A DNA stretch of 64,000 bases, from assembly GCF_002242805.1 (NCBI RefSeq), contig NZ_MCGQ01000020.1, positions 275,184 to 339,183 on the forward strand, given 5' to 3'. A program made the translations under genes and the position numbers. This document shows, piece after piece, positions 8,576-16,339 of the stretch; within the stretch, counting starts at the first letter, position 1; each line of letters starts with the position of its first letter. Origin of the DNA: Streptomyces diastatochromogenes. GTDB taxonomy: Bacteria; Actinomycetota; Actinomycetes; Streptomycetales; Streptomycetaceae. Under the pieces are notes generated by a model that was given only the letters and a program-made list of their open reading frames with translations, did no database searches and was not told the origin of the DNA.

Positions 8576-9439
8576 TTATGCCTCGATCCGATTCGCGGAA
8601 CGCAGCCGCTGAAAGCTACGCGCGAGTAGCCGCGAGACGTGCATCTGGGACACACCGAGTTCCGCGCTGATCTGAGACTGGGTGAGATTGCTGTAGTAGC
8701 GCAGGAGAAGGATTCTCTGTTCGCGCTCGGGGAGTTGGACGAGGAGATGGCGGACCAGGTCGCGGTGTTCCACGCCGTCCAGGGCCGGGTCCTCGTAGCC
8801 GATGCGGTCCAGCAGGCCCGGCAGCCCGTCGCCCTCCTGCGCGGCCTCCAGCGAGGTGGCGTGGTACGACCGCCCGGCCTCGATGCAGGAGAGCACCTCG
8901 TCCTCGCCGATCCGCAGCCGCTCGGCGATCTCGGCGGTCGACGGCTGGCGCCCGAAGGCCGTGGTGAGGTCCTCGGTGGCGCTGTTGACCTGGACCCACA
9001 GCTCGTGCAGCCGGCGCGGTACGTGGACCGTGCGGACGTTGTCCCGGAAGTACCGCTTGATCTCGCCGACGACGGTCGGCATCGCGAAGGTCGGGAACTG
9101 CACGCCCCGGTCGGGGTCGAAGCGGTCGATGGCGTTGATCAGGCCGATGGTGCCGACCTGGATGACGTCCTCCATCGGCTCGTTGCGGGAGCGGAAGCGG
9201 GCGGCGGCGTAGCGCACGAGCGGGAGGTTGGCCTCGATGAGCGCCCCGCGTACCCGGTTGTGCTCCGGGGTGCCCGGCCTGAGGTCCTTCAGCTCGCCGA
9301 AGAGCACCTGGGTCAGGGCGCGGGTGTCGGCGCCGCGGCGCTTCTCGGGGGCGGTAGGGGCCGTGGCAGGGGCGGGGGGAGCGGAGGCGGGGCCTGGGGC
9401 GGGCGCCTCGTCCTGGGGCGGCGCAGTACTGGCCGACAC
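8576..9439 (-). CDS. sigF: Sporulation sigma factor SigF
   Basis: A 287-residue SigB/SigF-family sigma factor. Region 2 (RFRSRNEPMEDVIQVGTIGL, FPTFAMPTVVGEIKRYFRD) and region 4 (LTQSQISAELGVSQMHVSRLL) are complete, and the Pro/Ala-rich N-terminus leads into RGADTRALTQVLFGELKD. The sequence and length match what I remember of S. coelicolor SigF, a late sporulation factor in the spore compartment. I chose GTG 9439 because GAGGTG lies nine bases upstream and it gives exactly the SigF length; a TTG 27 bases earlier is the alternative. It lies upstream of its paralogue in the same orientation, with a 312-base spacer. Confidence 0.9.
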   Translation of the reverse strand: MSASTAPPQDEAPAPGPASAPPAPATAPTAPEKRRGADTRALTQVLFGELKDLRPGTPEHNRVRGALIEANLPLVRYAAARFRSRNEPMEDVIQVGTIGLINAIDRFDPDRGVQFPTFAMPTVVGEIKRYFRDNVRTVHVPRRLHELWVQVNSATEDLTTAFGRQPSTAEIAERLRIGEDEVLSCIEAGRSYHATSLEAAQEGDGLPGLLDRIGYEDPALDGVEHRDLVRHLLVQLPEREQRILLLRYYSNLTQSQISAELGVSQMHVSRLLARSFQRLRSANRIEA

Positions 9440-9577
9440 GGTCAACGCCACCTCTTCATCGGTCAATCATCCGTCAAAAGCGGTCATAGCATCACAAGAC
9501 ATGTGCACTGTGTGCAAGCACCGGATAACGCCGTGTTGTGTTCAAACGGCGCTAAGTTGGGCCATAAGACGCACGAA

Positions 9578-9605
9578 AGCCCCCCGCCGTTCCCGGCGGA
9601 GGGCT
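9578..9605 (-). terminator. Hairpin terminator after the Dabb gene
   Basis: AGCCCCCCGCCG pairs with CGGCGGAGGGCT across a TTCC loop (12 pairs, one mismatch). It begins 16 bases past the stop of the gene at 9621 on the minus strand and lies before the sigF promoter region. Confidence 0.75.
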
Positions 9606-9620
9606 CCTGGGGTGAGGGGC

Positions 9621-9914
9621 TCAGAACTCGTAGTCGGCGATCACCCACGTGGCGAACTCCCGCCACAGCGCGACGCCCGCCTGATGGGCCGGGTGCTCCA
9701 GGTAGCGCTTGAGGGCGTCCGTGTCCTCGACCGCCGAGTTGATCGCGAAGTCGTAGGCGATCGGGCGGTCGCTGATGTTCCAGGCGCACTCCCAGAAGCG
9801 CAGCTCCTCGATCTGGCCGCCGAGCGCCCGGAAGGCCTCGACGCCCTCGACGACCCGCGGATCGTCGCGCTCGACGCCCTCGTTGAGCTTGAAGAGGACC
9901 AGGTGGCGGATCAT
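9621..9914 (-). CDS. Dabb (stress-responsive A/B barrel) family protein
   Basis: A 97-residue ferredoxin-fold dimer protein. It starts MIRHLVLFKL, contains the conserved FAINSAVEDTDALKRYLEHPAHQ segment and ends with an aromatic tail, the full length of the Dabb domain. Related proteins are small dimeric barrels used for stress response or as simple cyclases and monooxygenases; the substrate here is unknown. The gene has its own hairpin terminator. Confidence 0.85.
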   Translation of the reverse strand: MIRHLVLFKLNEGVERDDPRVVEGVEAFRALGGQIEELRFWECAWNISDRPIAYDFAINSAVEDTDALKRYLEHPAHQAGVALWREFATWVIADYEF

Positions 9915-9945
9915 GGGGTGTACCTCAGCTCTCTCGGCTGTGTGC

Positions 9946-10125
9946 TCAGTTCTTTGCTCCGTTGGCGAGCCAGGTCATGAAGTCGCCTATGGCCTTGGCC
10001 GCGTCCGATATGCCCTCGAAGGCTATCTGGACGTAGTCGGCCGCCTTGGCCGGATCCGTGATGATCACGTACAGCGCGAAGACCACGAGCACGTACACGG
10101 CGATCTTCTTGGCGTTCACCGTCAC
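9946..10125 (-). CDS. Small single-pass membrane protein
   Basis: A 59-residue protein with an N-terminal transmembrane helix (KKIAVYVLVVFALYVIIT) followed by an amphipathic segment PAKAADYVQIAFEGISDAAK. GTG 10125 is chosen because GGGGAGG lies five bases upstream. The longer open frame reaches into the tRNA gene and is not credible. It lies between tRNA-Ser and the Dabb gene. Function unknown to me. Confidence 0.65.
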   Translation of the reverse strand: MTVNAKKIAVYVLVVFALYVIITDPAKAADYVQIAFEGISDAAKAIGDFMTWLANGAKN

Positions 10126-10245
10126 CGCGGCCTCCCCTGTGCCTGTGTGCCCCGTGGGACCCCTGTTGCCGGCGGCGAGTGTAACCTTCACGCCCCGTGC
10201 CGGGACCAACGGCCCGCCCGTCGGGGTCCTTTGCCGACCATGCAC

Positions 10246-10275
10246 GAAGGGCCCCGTCTCGCGACGGGGCCCTTC
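10246..10275. terminator. Strong hairpin terminator beside tRNA-Ser
   Basis: GAAGGGCCCCGTC pairs perfectly with GACGGGGCCCTTC around a TCGC loop (13 pairs). It starts five bases past the 3-prime end of the tRNA on the minus strand and can also work from the other side. Confidence 0.85.
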
Positions 10276-10280
10276 TTCAG

Positions 10281-10365
10281 CGGTAGCGGAGGGATTTGAA
10301 CCCTCGGTGACTTGCGCCACACTCGCTTTCGAGGCGAGCTCCTTCGGCCGCTCGGACACGCTACC
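10281..10365 (-). tRNA. tRNA-Ser (anticodon CGA)
   Basis: The minus strand folds as a complete 85-nt tRNA. The acceptor is GGTAGCG/CGCTACC with discriminator G; the D arm follows; the anticodon stem CTCGC/GCGAG encloses a CGA anticodon reading UCG. A long variable arm (about TGTGGCGCAAGTCACC) marks it as serine-type, and the T arm is GAGGGTTCAAATCCCTC. CCA is not encoded, as is usual in Streptomyces. There is no integrase gene or att repeat next to it. Confidence 0.95.
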
Positions 10366-10410
10366 GAGGGAGACCTTACAGCAAGGTGGGGCAGGGTTTG
10401 AAATCGGTAT

Positions 10411-10842
10411 TCAGCGGCCCCGGAAAAACTCCGTGAGAATCCGGGCGCAGTCCTCGGCCAGGACGCCCTCGATGACCTCGGGCCGGTGGTTGAGCCGCCG
10501 GTCCCGTACGACGTCCCAGAGGGAGCCGGCCGCGCCCGCCTTGTCGTCGCGGGCGCCGTAGACCACCCGGTCCACGCGGGACTGCACGAGCGCGCCCGCA
10601 CACATCGTGCAGGGCTCCAGGGTGACCACCAGCGTGCAGCCGCTCAGCCGCCATTCACCGAGCCTCGCCGCGGCCTGCCGGATCGCCAGGACCTCCGCGT
10701 GGGCCGTGGGGTCGCCGGTGGCCTCGCGCTCGTTGTGCCCGGCCCCGAGCACCGTCGTACCGTCCGGGGACAGCACGACGGCGCCGACCGGGACGTCCCC
10801 GCCCCGGACGGCCAGCTCGGCCTCGTCCAGGGCGAGCCGCAT
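10411..10842 (-). CDS. tadA: tRNA-specific adenosine deaminase TadA
   Basis: A 143-residue zinc deaminase converting adenosine 34 to inosine in tRNA-Arg(ACG). Zinc and catalytic residues are visible: H48-A-E50 in PTAHAEV, and the PCTMC cysteines at 78 and 81. The end FFRGR fits the family. From ATG 10842 the protein lacks most of helix 1. The upstream frame is open and reads DRWRAAMRLALDE, typical TadA N-terminal sequence, back to a CTG at 10902 that overlaps the stop of the preceding gene as CTGA. A non-ATG start upstream is therefore likely. It is translationally linked to its companion gene at 10899. Confidence 0.92.
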   Translation of the reverse strand: MRLALDEAELAVRGGDVPVGAVVLSPDGTTVLGAGHNEREATGDPTAHAEVLAIRQAAARLGEWRLSGCTLVVTLEPCTMCAGALVQSRVDRVVYGARDDKAGAAGSLWDVVRDRRLNHRPEVIEGVLAEDCARILTEFFRGR

Positions 10843-10898
10843 CGCGGCCCGCCAGCGGTCGCGTACCGGGTCCGGCGCGCCTTCCGTGTGCGAAGCGG

Positions 10899-11456
10899 TC
10901 AGCGGACGGTCTCCAGCACGTCCGAGGCGCCCAGGGCCTCGGCGATCTCGGCCAGCGCCTCGTTCGGGTCCAGGCCCAGCAGCTCCTTCTCGCTGACGCC
11001 CAGGTCGTCGAGGATGCGGCCGTCGCCCACCGGGCCGTGCGGCACCGCGCCGACGGCGGAGCCCTCCTCCTCGTCGTCCTCGTCCTCGGTCTCGCCGTCC
11101 TCGGTGCCGTCGAGGTCCAGCGAGTCCAGGTCGGGGCCGTCGTCGGAGCCGGGCTCCCGGCCGAGCAGCTCGTCGGTGAGCAGCAGCTCACCGTAGGCGC
11201 TGCGGGCGGCGGCGGCCGCGTCCGAGACGAAGATGCGAGGGTCCTCCTCGCCGTCCACGCGGACGAGACCGAACCAGGAGTCCTCCTGTTCGATCAGGAC
11301 GAACACCGTGTCCTCGTCGGGAGTGGCTTCCCGGGCCAGGTCGGCCAGATCCGACAGGGTCTCCACGTCGTCGAGCTCTGTGTCGCTCGCTTCCCACCCG
11401 TCTTCGGTGCGCGCGAGCAGTGCGGCGAAGTACACCGTGACTCTCCCACTGGTCAT
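10899..11456 (-). CDS. tRNA adenosine deaminase-associated protein
   Basis: A 185-residue acidic protein found just upstream of tadA in actinobacteria. It opens VTVYFAALLARTEDGWEA, has a middle part rich in Glu and Asp (residues about 125-140 almost wholly acidic), and ends with a small domain LDDLGVSEKELLGLDPNEAL. ATG 11456 is used; GTG 11435 has a better GGGAG site seven bases ahead and is a fair alternative. Its stop overlaps the start region of tadA. The biochemical role is unknown; the constant partnership suggests help in deaminase folding or substrate handling. Confidence 0.82.
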   Translation of the reverse strand: MTSGRVTVYFAALLARTEDGWEASDTELDDVETLSDLADLAREATPDEDTVFVLIEQEDSWFGLVRVDGEEDPRIFVSDAAAAARSAYGELLLTDELLGREPGSDDGPDLDSLDLDGTEDGETEDEDDEEEGSAVGAVPHGPVGDGRILDDLGVSEKELLGLDPNEALAEIAEALGASDVLETVR

Positions 11457-11780
11457 AGGCGTGCCGGTTGGGGGTCCCCCCGGCGGAGGTTCTGGGCGGA
11501 GAGAGCTGTGCTCCGAGCCCCACCCACTCGGAATCGTGGCAGAAACAAGGCGCTCAGGGGACGTCTTCGGCTCCCTGTGTCTGGCTGTTTTGATCGTGAG
11601 TCCGGCACCCGGGGGAACTTCCGGGGGCGAAGGACTCACCAGCGCACTCGTTGCCGCCACCTGCGGATCGTACGCGGCTTTTCCGAGCACCCACGCACGC
11701 CCACCTCCCAAATGTCGGAGCGGGCACGGATCTTCCTCACCGGGATCTCACCTTGGCGCTGCCCGTGCACCCGGCCCGCC
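11457..11780. other. Intergenic stretch, no gene seen
   Basis: About 320 bases between two minus-strand genes. No frame has both a ribosome site and convincing coding character, and no RNA or repeat is evident. It probably holds the promoter of the tadA unit. Confidence 0.5.
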
Positions 11781-11984
11781 CTACCAGCGGAAGGTCCGCA
11801 TCCGCATGGCGTGGCGCAGTCGGGCGGCCTTGGTGCGCCGGGGCTGGACGCGCTCGCGCAGCGCGCGGGCCTCGGCGAGGTCGCGCAGGAACTGGGCGCG
11901 GCGGCGCCGGCGCTCGGCGTCGGTCTCGGGCTGTTCCGGCTCGGCGGCGTCGGTTTCGCGGTCAGGCTGGTCAGGCACGGTCAC
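11781..11984 (-). CDS. Small basic conserved protein
   Basis: A 67-residue protein, acidic in its first third (PDQPDRETDAAEPEQPETDA) and strongly Arg-rich afterwards (ERRRRRAQFLRDLAEARALRERVQPRR), ending RHAMRMRTFRW. It starts at GTG 11984 beside a GGGGGTGG stretch; GTG 11978 is the alternative. A longer frame through the upp gene is only its antisense shadow. The charge pattern suggests nucleic acid or ribosome contact, but this is inference. It is divergent from upp. Confidence 0.6.
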   Translation of the reverse strand: MTVPDQPDRETDAAEPEQPETDAERRRRRAQFLRDLAEARALRERVQPRRTKAARLRHAMRMRTFRW

Positions 11985-12074
11985 ACCACCCCCGGTCCGT
12001 CCCTCCCACTTTCCCTCGGACGGGCGGTTTGATGCCAGAGCAAGGGGCCACCGAGCGCGGTTACTGTTAGGGGC

Positions 12075-12710
12075 ATGCGTCTCCACGTCGTCGACCATCC
12101 CCTGGTCGCCCACAAGCTCACCACGCTGCGCGACCAGCGCACCGACTCCGCGACCTTCCGGCGACTCGCCGACGAACTGGTCACCCTGCTCGCCTACGAG
12201 GCCACGCGGGACGTACGGACCGAGGCCGTCGATCTCCGGACGCCGGTCGCGCAGACCACCGGCGTCAAGCTCGCCCGCCCGCGCCCGCTGGTCGTGCCGA
12301 TCCTGCGCGCCGGTCTCGGCATGCTGGACGGCATGGTCCGGCTGCTGCCGACCGCCGAGGTGGGCTTCCTGGGCATGATCCGCAACGAGGAGACGCTGCA
12401 GGCGTCCACGTACGCCTCGCGGATGCCGGAGGACCTCTCGGGGCGGCAGGTGTACGTGCTGGACCCGATGCTGGCCACCGGCGGCACGCTGGTCGCGGCC
12501 ATCCAGGAACTGATCAAGCGCGGTGCGGATGATGTGACCGCGGTGGTGCTGCTCGCCGCGCCCGAGGGCGTCGAGGTCATGGAGCGGGAGCTGGCGGGGA
12601 CGCCGGTGACCGTGGTGACGGCGGCCGTCGACGATCACCTCAACGAGCACGGGTACATCGTGCCGGGGCTGGGGGATGCGGGGGATCGGCTTTACGGCGC
12701 GGCGGAGTAA
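12075..12710 (+). CDS. upp: Uracil phosphoribosyltransferase
   Basis: A 211-residue pyrimidine salvage enzyme converting uracil and PRPP to UMP in the cytoplasm. It has the N-terminal MRLHVVDHPLVAHKLTTLRD, the RAGLGMLDGM segment, the PRPP loop LDPMLATGGTL and the C-terminal uracil-binding YIVPGLGDAGDR. Full length for the family. No attenuator was seen ahead of it. Confidence 0.97.
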   Translation: MRLHVVDHPLVAHKLTTLRDQRTDSATFRRLADELVTLLAYEATRDVRTEAVDLRTPVAQTTGVKLARPRPLVVPILRAGLGMLDGMVRLLPTAEVGFLGMIRNEETLQASTYASRMPEDLSGRQVYVLDPMLATGGTLVAAIQELIKRGADDVTAVVLLAAPEGVEVMERELAGTPVTVVTAAVDDHLNEHGYIVPGLGDAGDRLYGAAE

Positions 12711-12750
12711 CGGCCGGGGCGCCTTGTCGCCGTAGGGGTGCGGTTGTGTG

Positions 12751-12800
12751 GCGGCTGCGGGCCGGTTGTGGCTGGTCGCGCAGTTCCCCGCGCCCCCAGG
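12751..12800. repeat. Dispersed Streptomyces intergenic repeat, copy 2
   Basis: GCGGCTGCGGGCCGGTTGTG followed by GCTGGTCGCGCAGTTCCCCG lies between the convergent upp and LytR_C genes. It shares its layout with 718-792 and matches a repeat I know from many Streptomyces intergenic gaps. Confidence 0.5.
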
Positions 12801-12807
12801 GAGTTGC

Positions 12808-13440
12808 TCAGCAGCTCTTTTTCGTGGTTGCCGTCGGCTCGGGTGCGGTCAGGGCCGTGAGGGCCTTGGTCGCGTCGGGCTTGCTGGTCAGTGCCTTGAA
12901 GCCGTCGCCCAGGATCAGGTCGACGTCGGTGCCCTTGCGGGTGTCGGTGCGGGGTTCGGTGTTGGTCAGTTGGGTGGCGAGGACCGGCAGCGAGGTGTTC
13001 AGGGCGGAGGCGGGGCCGAGGAGTATTCCGGTGCCCTTGACCTTCTTGTCGTACTGCTTGGACGCGTTGCCCACGTCGCCGATCTTGAAGCCGCGCTTCT
13101 TCAGTTCGTCCGCCGTGTCCTTGGCGAGCCCGGCGCGTGTGGTCGCGTTGTAGACGTTCACGGTGATCTCGCCGGGCTTGGGCAGCGCCTTCACCTGTGC
13201 GGCGGTACTCGCCTTGGTACGGCACCCCGCCTTGGGGCCGGACGCCGAGGTCTTCTTGTCGCCGCCGGTGAAGGCGTCGATGAGCTGCAGCGTGCCCCAG
13301 CCGATCAGGCCGAGGACGGCGACGGACGCCACCACGGCGAACACGAGCCTGCCGCGTCGCCGGGGAGGGCGCATCCGAGGGTATTTGTCCCCCGTGATCC
13401 GGTACTGGCCGCCCATGCCGGGAGGAGTCAGCATGCTCAT
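12808..13440 (-). CDS. LytR C-terminal (LytR_C) domain membrane protein
   Basis: A 210-residue membrane-anchored protein. A short cytoplasmic Arg-rich part precedes one helix (about residues 32-52, VFAVVASVAVLGLIGWGTL). An extracytoplasmic LytR_C domain spans about residues 90-195 (ITVNVYNATTRAGLAKDTAD, then RGFKIGDVGNAS). LytR_C domains accompany LCP wall-polymer ligases, but no LCP domain is present here, so this is likely an accessory or regulatory protein. It is convergent with upp. Confidence 0.8.
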   Translation of the reverse strand: MSMLTPPGMGGQYRITGDKYPRMRPPRRRGRLVFAVVASVAVLGLIGWGTLQLIDAFTGGDKKTSASGPKAGCRTKASTAAQVKALPKPGEITVNVYNATTRAGLAKDTADELKKRGFKIGDVGNASKQYDKKVKGTGILLGPASALNTSLPVLATQLTNTEPRTDTRKGTDVDLILGDGFKALTSKPDATKALTALTAPEPTATTKKSC

Positions 13441-13539
13441 GAGCGCAGCGTAGTGCGCCCGGGCGGCGATGCCTATTAGATGATCAGTCGACGCCGCTCA
13501 GCGGAACCCAAAAGGGTCAACGGCCGTGTCGTGCCGCGG

Positions 13540-13836
13540 TCAGTCGAGTTCGAGCACGCGCGCGTGCAGCACCTGGCGCTGCTGGAGGGCGGCGCGGACC
13601 GCACGGTGGAGGCCGTCCTCCAGGTACAGGTCGCCCTGCCACTTCACGACATGCGCGAAGAGGTCGCCGTAGAACGTCGAGTCCTCGGCCAGCAGGGTCT
13701 CCAGGTCGAGCTGCCCCTTGGTCGTCACGAGCTGATCGAGGCGGACCGGGCGCGGCGCGACGTCCGCCCACTGCCGGGTGCTTTCCCGGCCGTGGTCGGG
13801 GTACGGCCGGCCGTTTCCGATGCGCTTGAAGATCAC
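13540..13836 (-). CDS. Conserved actinobacterial protein (sometimes labelled VapB-like)
   Basis: A 98-residue protein starting MIFKRIGNGRPYPDHGREST and ending with a basic helix around HRAVRAALQQRQVLHARV. I recall relatives being labelled type II antitoxin, but no PIN-domain or other toxin gene lies beside it and the sequence lacks an obvious ribbon-helix-helix or AbrB fold. I treat it as a conserved protein of unknown function. It is divergent from the ATPase gene at 13952. Confidence 0.65.
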   Translation of the reverse strand: MIFKRIGNGRPYPDHGRESTRQWADVAPRPVRLDQLVTTKGQLDLETLLAEDSTFYGDLFAHVVKWQGDLYLEDGLHRAVRAALQQRQVLHARVLELD

Positions 13837-13951
13837 ACGGAAAGCCTACCGGTCAAGACGTTCCGGGCGCAGCCAAGGCGACGGAGTGCGACGCTGGAAA
13901 AGCCGTGGCGAAACGGATCATAGCGGGGCCTATCGGGAACAGGGGTCGGAG

Positions 13952-15487
13952 ATGAGTGACGGCGAGACGCTCCCCGCAGAGGCCCAGCGGATCGCGGCCG
14001 GGTACGCCTTCACCGGTCCCGCGCTCGACCTCGGCGCGCTCCTGTGGGACGGCGGCTGTCACCCGGGCGCGCCGGTGCGCATCCCGCTCCCCGTGCTGAA
14101 CCGGCACGGTCTCGTCGCGGGCGCCACCGGCACCGGCAAGACCAAGACGCTCCAGCTGATCGCCGAGCAGCTGTCGGCGCAGGGTGTGCCGGTGTTCCTC
14201 GCGGACATCAAGGGCGACCTGTCCGGCATCGCGCGGCCGGGGCAGCCGAGCGACCGGGTCCAGGGGCGCGCCGCCGAGGTGGGCCAGCAGTGGACGCCGG
14301 CCGGCTTCCCGGCGGAGTTCCTCGCGCTCGGCGGGCTCGGCCACGGCATCCCGGTGCGGGCCACGATCACCAGCTTCGGCCCGGTGCTGCTGTCGAAGGT
14401 GCTCCAGCTCAACCAGACCCAGGAGCAGTCCCTCGGCCTGATCTTCCACTACGCCGACACCAAGGGCCTGGAGCTGATCGACCTCAAGGACCTCAGGGCG
14501 GTCGTCGCGTTCCTGACCTCCGACGAGGGCAAGGCCGAGCTGAGGAACATCGGCGGCCTGTCCACGGCCACGGCCGGGGTGATCCTGCGCTCCCTGACCG
14601 CCTTCGAGGCGCAGGGCATGGCGGACTTCTTCGGGGAGCCGGAGTTCGACACGGCGGATCTGCTGCGTACGGCGCCGGACGGGCGGGGCGTCGTCTCGGT
14701 GCTCGAACTCCCGGCCGTCCAGGACCGGCCGCTGCTCTTCTCGACGTTCCTGATGTGGCTGCTGGCCGACCTCTTCCACGACCTGCCGGAGATCGGCGAT
14801 GCCGACAAGCCCAAGCTGGTCTTCTTCTTCGACGAGGCGCACCTGCTGTTCAACGACGCCTCCAAGGCGTTCCTGGAGTCGATCACGCAGACCGTGCGTC
14901 TGATTCGCTCGAAAGGGGTGGGCGTCTTCTTCGTGACGCAGACCCCGAAGGACGTACCGTCCGACGTCCTCGCCCAGCTCGGCAACCGGGTCCAGCACGC
15001 GCTCCGGGCCTTCACCCCGGATGACCAGAAGGCGCTGAAGGCGACCGTGAAGACCTTCCCGAACTCCGTCTACGACCTGGAGGAACTCCTCACCGGCCTG
15101 GGCACGGGCGAGGCCGTGGTGACCGTGCTCAGCGAGAAGGGCGCCCCGACCCCGGTCGCCGCCACCCGGTTGCGCGCACCGGAGTCCCTGATGGGTCCGG
15201 TGGACGGGGCCGAGCTGGACCGCGCGGTGCAGGGGTCCGCGCTCCACGGGCGTTATGCACAGGCTGTGGACCGTGAGTCGGCGTACGAGAAGCTGAGCGC
15301 CGAGCGGCCACAGGCGCCCGAGGCCGCCAGGCCGCCCGCGGCTCCCAAGGCTCCCAAGGAGGAGCCGTCCCTCGTCGAACAGGTCGTCAGCAGCGGAATG
15401 TTCAGGTCCCTGGCCCGCTCGGTCGGCACCCAGATCGGCCGCGAGATCACCCGGTCCCTGTTCGGTACTGCGCGACGGAGACGGTAG
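13952..15487 (+). CDS. HerA-like ATPase (DUF853 family)
   Basis: A 511-residue P-loop ATPase of the FtsK/HerA superfamily. Walker A is GATGTGKT at residues 57-64; Walker B is KLVFFFDEAHLLF; an arginine-finger region follows (GVGVFFVTQTPKDVPSDVL). HerA proteins are DNA-pumping or resection helicases, but the DUF853 branch has no settled role and NurA is not nearby. ATG 13952 was chosen over the longer frame because AGGGG lies eight bases upstream and the extension overlaps the divergent promoter. Confidence 0.88.
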   Translation: MSDGETLPAEAQRIAAGYAFTGPALDLGALLWDGGCHPGAPVRIPLPVLNRHGLVAGATGTGKTKTLQLIAEQLSAQGVPVFLADIKGDLSGIARPGQPSDRVQGRAAEVGQQWTPAGFPAEFLALGGLGHGIPVRATITSFGPVLLSKVLQLNQTQEQSLGLIFHYADTKGLELIDLKDLRAVVAFLTSDEGKAELRNIGGLSTATAGVILRSLTAFEAQGMADFFGEPEFDTADLLRTAPDGRGVVSVLELPAVQDRPLLFSTFLMWLLADLFHDLPEIGDADKPKLVFFFDEAHLLFNDASKAFLESITQTVRLIRSKGVGVFFVTQTPKDVPSDVLAQLGNRVQHALRAFTPDDQKALKATVKTFPNSVYDLEELLTGLGTGEAVVTVLSEKGAPTPVAATRLRAPESLMGPVDGAELDRAVQGSALHGRYAQAVDRESAYEKLSAERPQAPEAARPPAAPKAPKEEPSLVEQVVSSGMFRSLARSVGTQIGREITRSLFGTARRRR

Positions 15488-15506
15488 GCGTTCGGCGGGG
15501 GCGGGC

Positions 15507-15720
15507 GTGGGCGTCGGCCGTACTGCTCGGCAGGGCGGGGCGCTACCCGTGTCGTGTGGCCGGGCGTGGCGGTGGGTGTTTGGTGTGGCGCTGGGGGCGC
15601 TGCCCGTCCCGCGGGGCTTGGCGGGGGCGCTGCCCGTCCCGCGCGGCTTGGCGGGGGGCGTCGGCCGTACCGCTCGGCAGGGCGGGGGCGTTGGCCGTGC
15701 CGCAGGGCAGGGGCGGCGGA
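15507..15720. repeat. Imperfect GC-rich tandem repeats
   Basis: The segment repeats units of about 30 bases built from CTGCCCGTCCCGCG, GCTTGGCGGGGG and CGGCCGTACYGCTCGGCAGGG. Two adjacent copies near 15597-15660 are almost identical and others are degenerate. No gene is credible inside it. Confidence 0.6.
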
Positions 15721-15733
15721 CGTGTCGTGTGGG

Positions 15734-15762
15734 CCGGCGGAGGCGGTGGTCGCCTCCGCCGG
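15734..15762. terminator. Bidirectional hairpin terminator
   Basis: CCGGCGGAGGCG and CGCCTCCGCCGG pair perfectly (12 pairs) around a GTGGT loop. It lies four bases past the stop of the small gene at 15767 and also downstream of the HerA-like gene. Confidence 0.7.
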
Positions 15763-15766
15763 CGTG

Positions 15767-15892
15767 TCAGCGGTCGTCCTCCTTCGCCGGCTGCCGTGGT
15801 TGCGGGTTCTTCCGTTCCGGCTGGGGTGGTGCGCTGCGTCGGGCCTCCGCGCGCAGCAGGGCGCGCAGGACCGCGTACGGGTCTGTGGGCAT
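15767..15892 (-). CDS. Very small conserved-looking protein (41 aa)
   Basis: The minus strand encodes a 41-residue protein beginning MPTDPYAVLRALLRAEARRS and ending in a Pro/Gln/Lys-rich charged tail. AAGGA lies seven bases before ATG 15892 and a strong hairpin follows the stop, so it looks like a complete gene. The N-terminal half should form an amphipathic helix. Function unknown. Confidence 0.6.
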   Translation of the reverse strand: MPTDPYAVLRALLRAEARRSAPPQPERKNPQPRQPAKEDDR

Positions 15893-15938
15893 GGTCGGTT
15901 CCTTGCGTCGAGCTGACTGGCCTGGGGGAAGGGCACGG

Positions 15939-16304
15939 TCAGCAGCGCAGGACCACCGTTCTGAGCAGGGGGACGGCGTACGGCGGCCGTGGCACGGCGG
16001 GGCGTGGGCGCAGCGCCGGGCGTACCGGCGCCGGCGGGTCGGGCAGGGGAGCGGTGCGCTCGGGTGCGTCGGCGTGGTGGAGGGTGCGCGCGGGCGGCCG
16101 TAGCAGCGTGTCGAGGACGTCGTGTTCGGAGGTCTCGGCCGACACGGCCGGGGCGGGAGCCGCCTGGGCCTGCAGATGGGCGCCGGGCACCCACAGGGCG
16201 AGGAGCAGCACGAGCACCCGCAGCCAGGTACGGCTCCGGGGAAGGCTCGGGGTCCCGCTCACGGCGGTTCTGTGCCCGCCGGGCACCCGTCCCGTAGCCC
16301 GCAT
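15939..16304 (-). CDS. Hypothetical protein with one N-terminal hydrophobic segment
   Basis: A 121-residue protein with a hydrophobic stretch at about residues 29-42 (LRVLVLLLALWVPGAHL) that could be a signal peptide or anchor, then a Pro/Arg/Ala-rich tail ending TVVLRC. ATG 16304 is the best start available but has no strong ribosome site; GTG 16262 is an alternative. It follows the HdeD gene in the same direction. Low complexity makes coding status moderate. Confidence 0.5.
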   Translation of the reverse strand: MRATGRVPGGHRTAVSGTPSLPRSRTWLRVLVLLLALWVPGAHLQAQAAPAPAVSAETSEHDVLDTLLRPPARTLHHADAPERTAPLPDPPAPVRPALRPRPAVPRPPYAVPLLRTVVLRC

Positions 16305-16339
16305 GCCGGGAGATTCGCCCGCTCGGCGTAGCACGGGGA

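Noticed and set aside
9946..10359. Longer form of the small membrane protein starting inside tRNA-Ser
   Set aside because: The extension is the tRNA and its terminator read as protein; GTG 10125 with a strong ribosome site is the real start.
10281..10365. tRNA-Ser as an attachment site for an integrated element
   Set aside because: No integrase gene and no repeated tRNA 3-prime end was found nearby; the surrounding genes are conserved housekeeping genes.
13540..13836. VapB antitoxin of a toxin pair
   Set aside because: No toxin gene is adjacent and no antitoxin fold is evident; kept as a conserved unknown protein.
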